Source of the DNA: a virus
DNA: 48,599 bases
IMG/VR virus record: IMGVR_UViG_3300023222_000213
Location: 1 to 48,599 of that record
Direction: 5' to 3' (one strand)
In this document: positions 46,674 to 48,599 of the stretch, piece by piece
How the letters are laid out: every line of letters begins with the position of its first letter
How positions within the stretch are numbered: the stretch's first letter is position 1
Position numbers and translations under genes: made by a program
Notes under the pieces: model-generated
What the model was told of the DNA's origin: nothing
What the model saw: only the letters and a program-made list of their open reading frames with translations
Database searches by the model: none

Positions 46674-48599
46674 TCAAGAATTTACTTTCAGGTTAACGCC
46701 AAACAATGTAGCGCAAGACGCTATTTCAATACCTGAGCCAGAAGGGTTTAAATCTTTTGAAAGTGAGATCAAAAGAGATGAAAAGACCCACGGTGTTTTT
46801 TATAAATTCACATCAGGCACACTAAAGTTAGGGTTTATCGGTGATGGAAGGCAAATGCTAGAAGATCAATTTCAGCTTAACGGTTACGATGCCGACGTTC
46901 TATTGACCGTTCTTCTTATAGACGGATCGCAGTTGTTTAAAGGGAATGCCATCTTCTCTAATAGAGAATTAACTACAGATTATTTCAGAGTGGATTTTGA
47001 GGATGTCACATTTATAACCAAACTCAAAGACAGGTTTGGAATCAAAATTAGCTTGGGCGCTACCGAAGACTTGGACGGCGTTGCTATTTCCAGTGTTATA
47101 ACTTCATACAGTTCTACCTATAATAATTTAAGGAGAAAAACGGCATATCAAGCAGAATACCGCAATGGTGGCGATTCTGCTGTTAAGGAAGATATTGATT
47201 CTCCGGTATCCTCTGGATCTGACCCTGTAACAAGGTATTGGATACCAGATTTCGAGAATCCTTTAATAGAGGACTTGCTTGAGAAAACAAGTTTAACACA
47301 AACCACAATTTGGCAGTCTGGCGCTCCTGGTAGCTCTAATAATTTTTTCACTATCGCCAAATCTGGAGATTTAACATTTTCTGCACCACAATTTAAGCAC
47401 CAGATGCAGTTTAATGCAGTGTGTAGTTCTGGGGGGAATATTGTCGCCGTTAGCTATACCTGGGCATTAGAACACTATAGGGGAGGGGTATTACAAACAA
47501 CGTACGACAATGGCACAGGGGGGCTAGGTAATTGGGGGATGAGTGCTGCTAATACGGGACCAGTCACTTGCCCCACCACAGATTCACACGACGAAGGACT
47601 TAGGACAGCAGATTTGGCCAGTATTACTTTTGCTGTAGCTCAGGATGATACACTGGTTTTTTATATTAAAGCGATTGCTGATGATATAGGTGGCAGCACC
47701 GTTAATGTAACTTTTAATTTAGACATCTATGAAAGTGCAAACATTAAACTTGTTGTGTTGGATGCATCCAGAAATTACACGGTAAAAAATTATTTATTGT
47801 TCGATGTACTTGAGAGGATGGTGAGAATTTTAACAGGAAAAGACTCCGCTGTGGAGTCTGATTTTTATAAACTTACCGATCACGGAGCGGCATCAGATGG
47901 ATGCGCGGGATTGAGGATGATTACATCAGGATACCATATACACGGATTAACAGAAACCGATCAAGCACCAGAATTAAGCATGGCAGAGCTTTCAAACAGT
48001 TTGCAATCAATTGATAACATAGGTTGGGGTGTAGATGACCCCGGCAACCCAACACTAAGGATAGAGCCTATGGAGCATTTCTACGCCGACAATCAAATAG
48101 AGAATCTTGGAAGTGTAGATGATTTTACAGCAGAGATTTACGAGGAGCTTGAGTTCAATCAATTTGAAGTAGGATACAATAAATTCTCAGAAGGTGACGA
48201 TGAAGCACAGGGAGATGGGGATGACTTCTTAACCAGATCCGAATATTTGCTCCCACTTGAAAGGGTGTCTGGCAAAGTTTCAAGAATAAGCAAATTAATT
48301 GCTTCGGGCCATTTAATAACAACTGGGTTTACAAAAAGAGGTAATGGAAAGTCATGGAGACACGACGAAGACACCTTCATTGTAGTAGTAGAGCGTAGCG
48401 GAGGTAACTTTATTCCAGAGAACGCAGAGAATGTTTCTAGCGTTTTAGGGCTTGATGATGAGAACTCGGCTTATAACATTAGAATAGCTCCGGTTTTTAT
48501 GTTTGTAAATCATTCGTTGTTTTTAAACTCTTTGATGTTGGGCAAAGATATAACCACAGATAAATACCGCAACCAAGGCTCACTGGTTAATAAAGATTT
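46666..48599 (+). CDS. Large tail protein, N-terminal part (continues at 1-475)
   Basis: ATG 46666 overlaps the tape measure stop by 8 bp. The frame is open to the end of the window and continues at position 2 of the window, giving 754 residues. Beta-rich N-terminal region (MGNQEFTFRLTPNN, FYKFTSGTLKLGFIG), a Gly/Ser/Thr-rich middle and a mixed C-terminal half (NPTLRIEPMEHFYADNQIEN). Directly after the tape measure one expects the distal tail/hub protein, and the size fits a baseplate hub. No catalytic motif. Confidence 0.75.
   Translation, partial: MGNQEFTFRLTPNNVAQDAISIPEPEGFKSFESEIKRDEKTHGVFYKFTSGTLKLGFIGDGRQMLEDQFQLNGYDADVLLTVLLIDGSQLFKGNAIFSNRELTTDYFRVDFEDVTFITKLKDRFGIKISLGATEDLDGVAISSVITSYSSTYNNLRRKTAYQAEYRNGGDSAVKEDIDSPVSSGSDPVTRYWIPDFENPLIEDLLEKTSLTQTTIWQSGAPGSSNNFFTIAKSGDLTFSAPQFKHQMQFNAVCSSGGNIVAVSYTWALEHYRGGVLQTTYDNGTGGLGNWGMSAANTGPVTCPTTDSHDEGLRTADLASITFAVAQDDTLVFYIKAIADDIGGSTVNVTFNLDIYESANIKLVVLDASRNYTVKNYLLFDVLERMVRILTGKDSAVESDFYKLTDHGAASDGCAGLRMITSGYHIHGLTETDQAPELSMAELSNSLQSIDNIGWGVDDPGNPTLRIEPMEHFYADNQIENLGSVDDFTAEIYEELEFNQFEVGYNKFSEGDDEAQGDGDDFLTRSEYLLPLERVSGKVSRISKLIASGHLITTGFTKRGNGKSWRHDEDTFIVVVERSGGNFIPENAENVSSVLGLDDENSAYNIRIAPVFMFVNHSLFLNSLMLGKDITTDKYRNQGSLVNKD
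48456..48599. repeat. Terminal direct repeat, right copy
   Basis: Exact copy of bases 1-144. See the left copy. Any annotation should count this region once. Confidence 0.95.

Noticed and set aside
1-48599. CRISPR array, tRNA genes or a diversity-generating retroelement
   Set aside because: No regularly spaced repeats, no convincing cloverleaf with acceptor stem and T arm, and no reverse transcriptase gene were seen. The GTTCGA in the RNA candidate lies in an 11-base loop without a T stem.
1-48599. Insertion sequences or transposase genes
   Set aside because: No transposase-like protein was found. The mobile genes seen are HNH endonucleases and the integrase.

Overview
The window is a complete genome of a temperate tailed phage (siphovirus-like) that most likely infects a Bacteroidetes (probably flavobacterial) host. 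The first 144 bases are repeated exactly as the last 144 bases, so this is a circular or circularly permuted molecule of 48,455 bp opened inside a tail gene. Pointers to a Bacteroidetes host are perfect TAnnTTTG -7 boxes without E. coli-type promoters, near absence of Shine-Dalgarno sequences, a Bacteroidetes-type tyrosine integrase and repressor, and families typical of such phages (DUF5675, DUF5681-like small terminase). Almost all genes are on the + strand with 1-8 bp start/stop overlaps. Only the lysogeny block (about 26.6-28.9 kb) is on the - strand.

Layout, read around the circle: small and large terminase (40.5-42.0 kb), small and membrane genes, a tail assembly chaperone with a -1 frameshift site (43.3-44.0 kb), tape measure (44.5-46.7 kb), a large tail protein across the junction (46.7-48.6 plus 0-0.5 kb), fibre and tail proteins (0.5-2.4 kb), then portal, MuF-like head protein, scaffold-like protein and major capsid protein (2.4-7.9 kb). 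A 10-kb island follows (8.0-18.0 kb): eight glycosyltransferase-like genes, a sugar-nucleotide epimerase/reductase, a sulfotransferase-like gene, two SAM methyltransferases, an HNH homing endonuclease and several small genes. Structural genes then resume (18.0-24.9 kb), ending in a LamG-like fibre and a 965-residue spike with a serine-hydrolase domain, followed by a lysis-type cassette (24.9-26.1 kb). The non-coding stretches around the integrase hold a structured-RNA candidate and a probable attP with paired arm-type repeats.

Rightward from the repressor comes the early region (29.0-40.4 kb): many small genes, a second HNH endonuclease, a PD-(D/E)XK-like nuclease, a Rad52-like annealing protein with a YqaJ exonuclease, a C5 and an N6-adenine DNA methyltransferase, a replication organiser-like protein, a MerR-like regulator, a lipoprotein and a membrane protein.

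The most striking points are: (1) the late-transcribed glycan-building island inside the virion genes, paired with a virion-borne hydrolase; (2) three cargo genes (two HNH nucleases and the sulfotransferase), each inserted at the start of a recipient gene and flanked by a short direct repeat of that gene's 5' end; (3) a long second reading frame overprinted on the C5 methyltransferase; (4) a canonical A AAA AAC frameshift site whose -1 product ends exactly at the next gene's start; (5) a three-helix RNA candidate next to the integrase; (6) a DnaJ-type CxxCxGxG zinc finger in the portal protein. Functions were assigned by reading motifs, without any database search.
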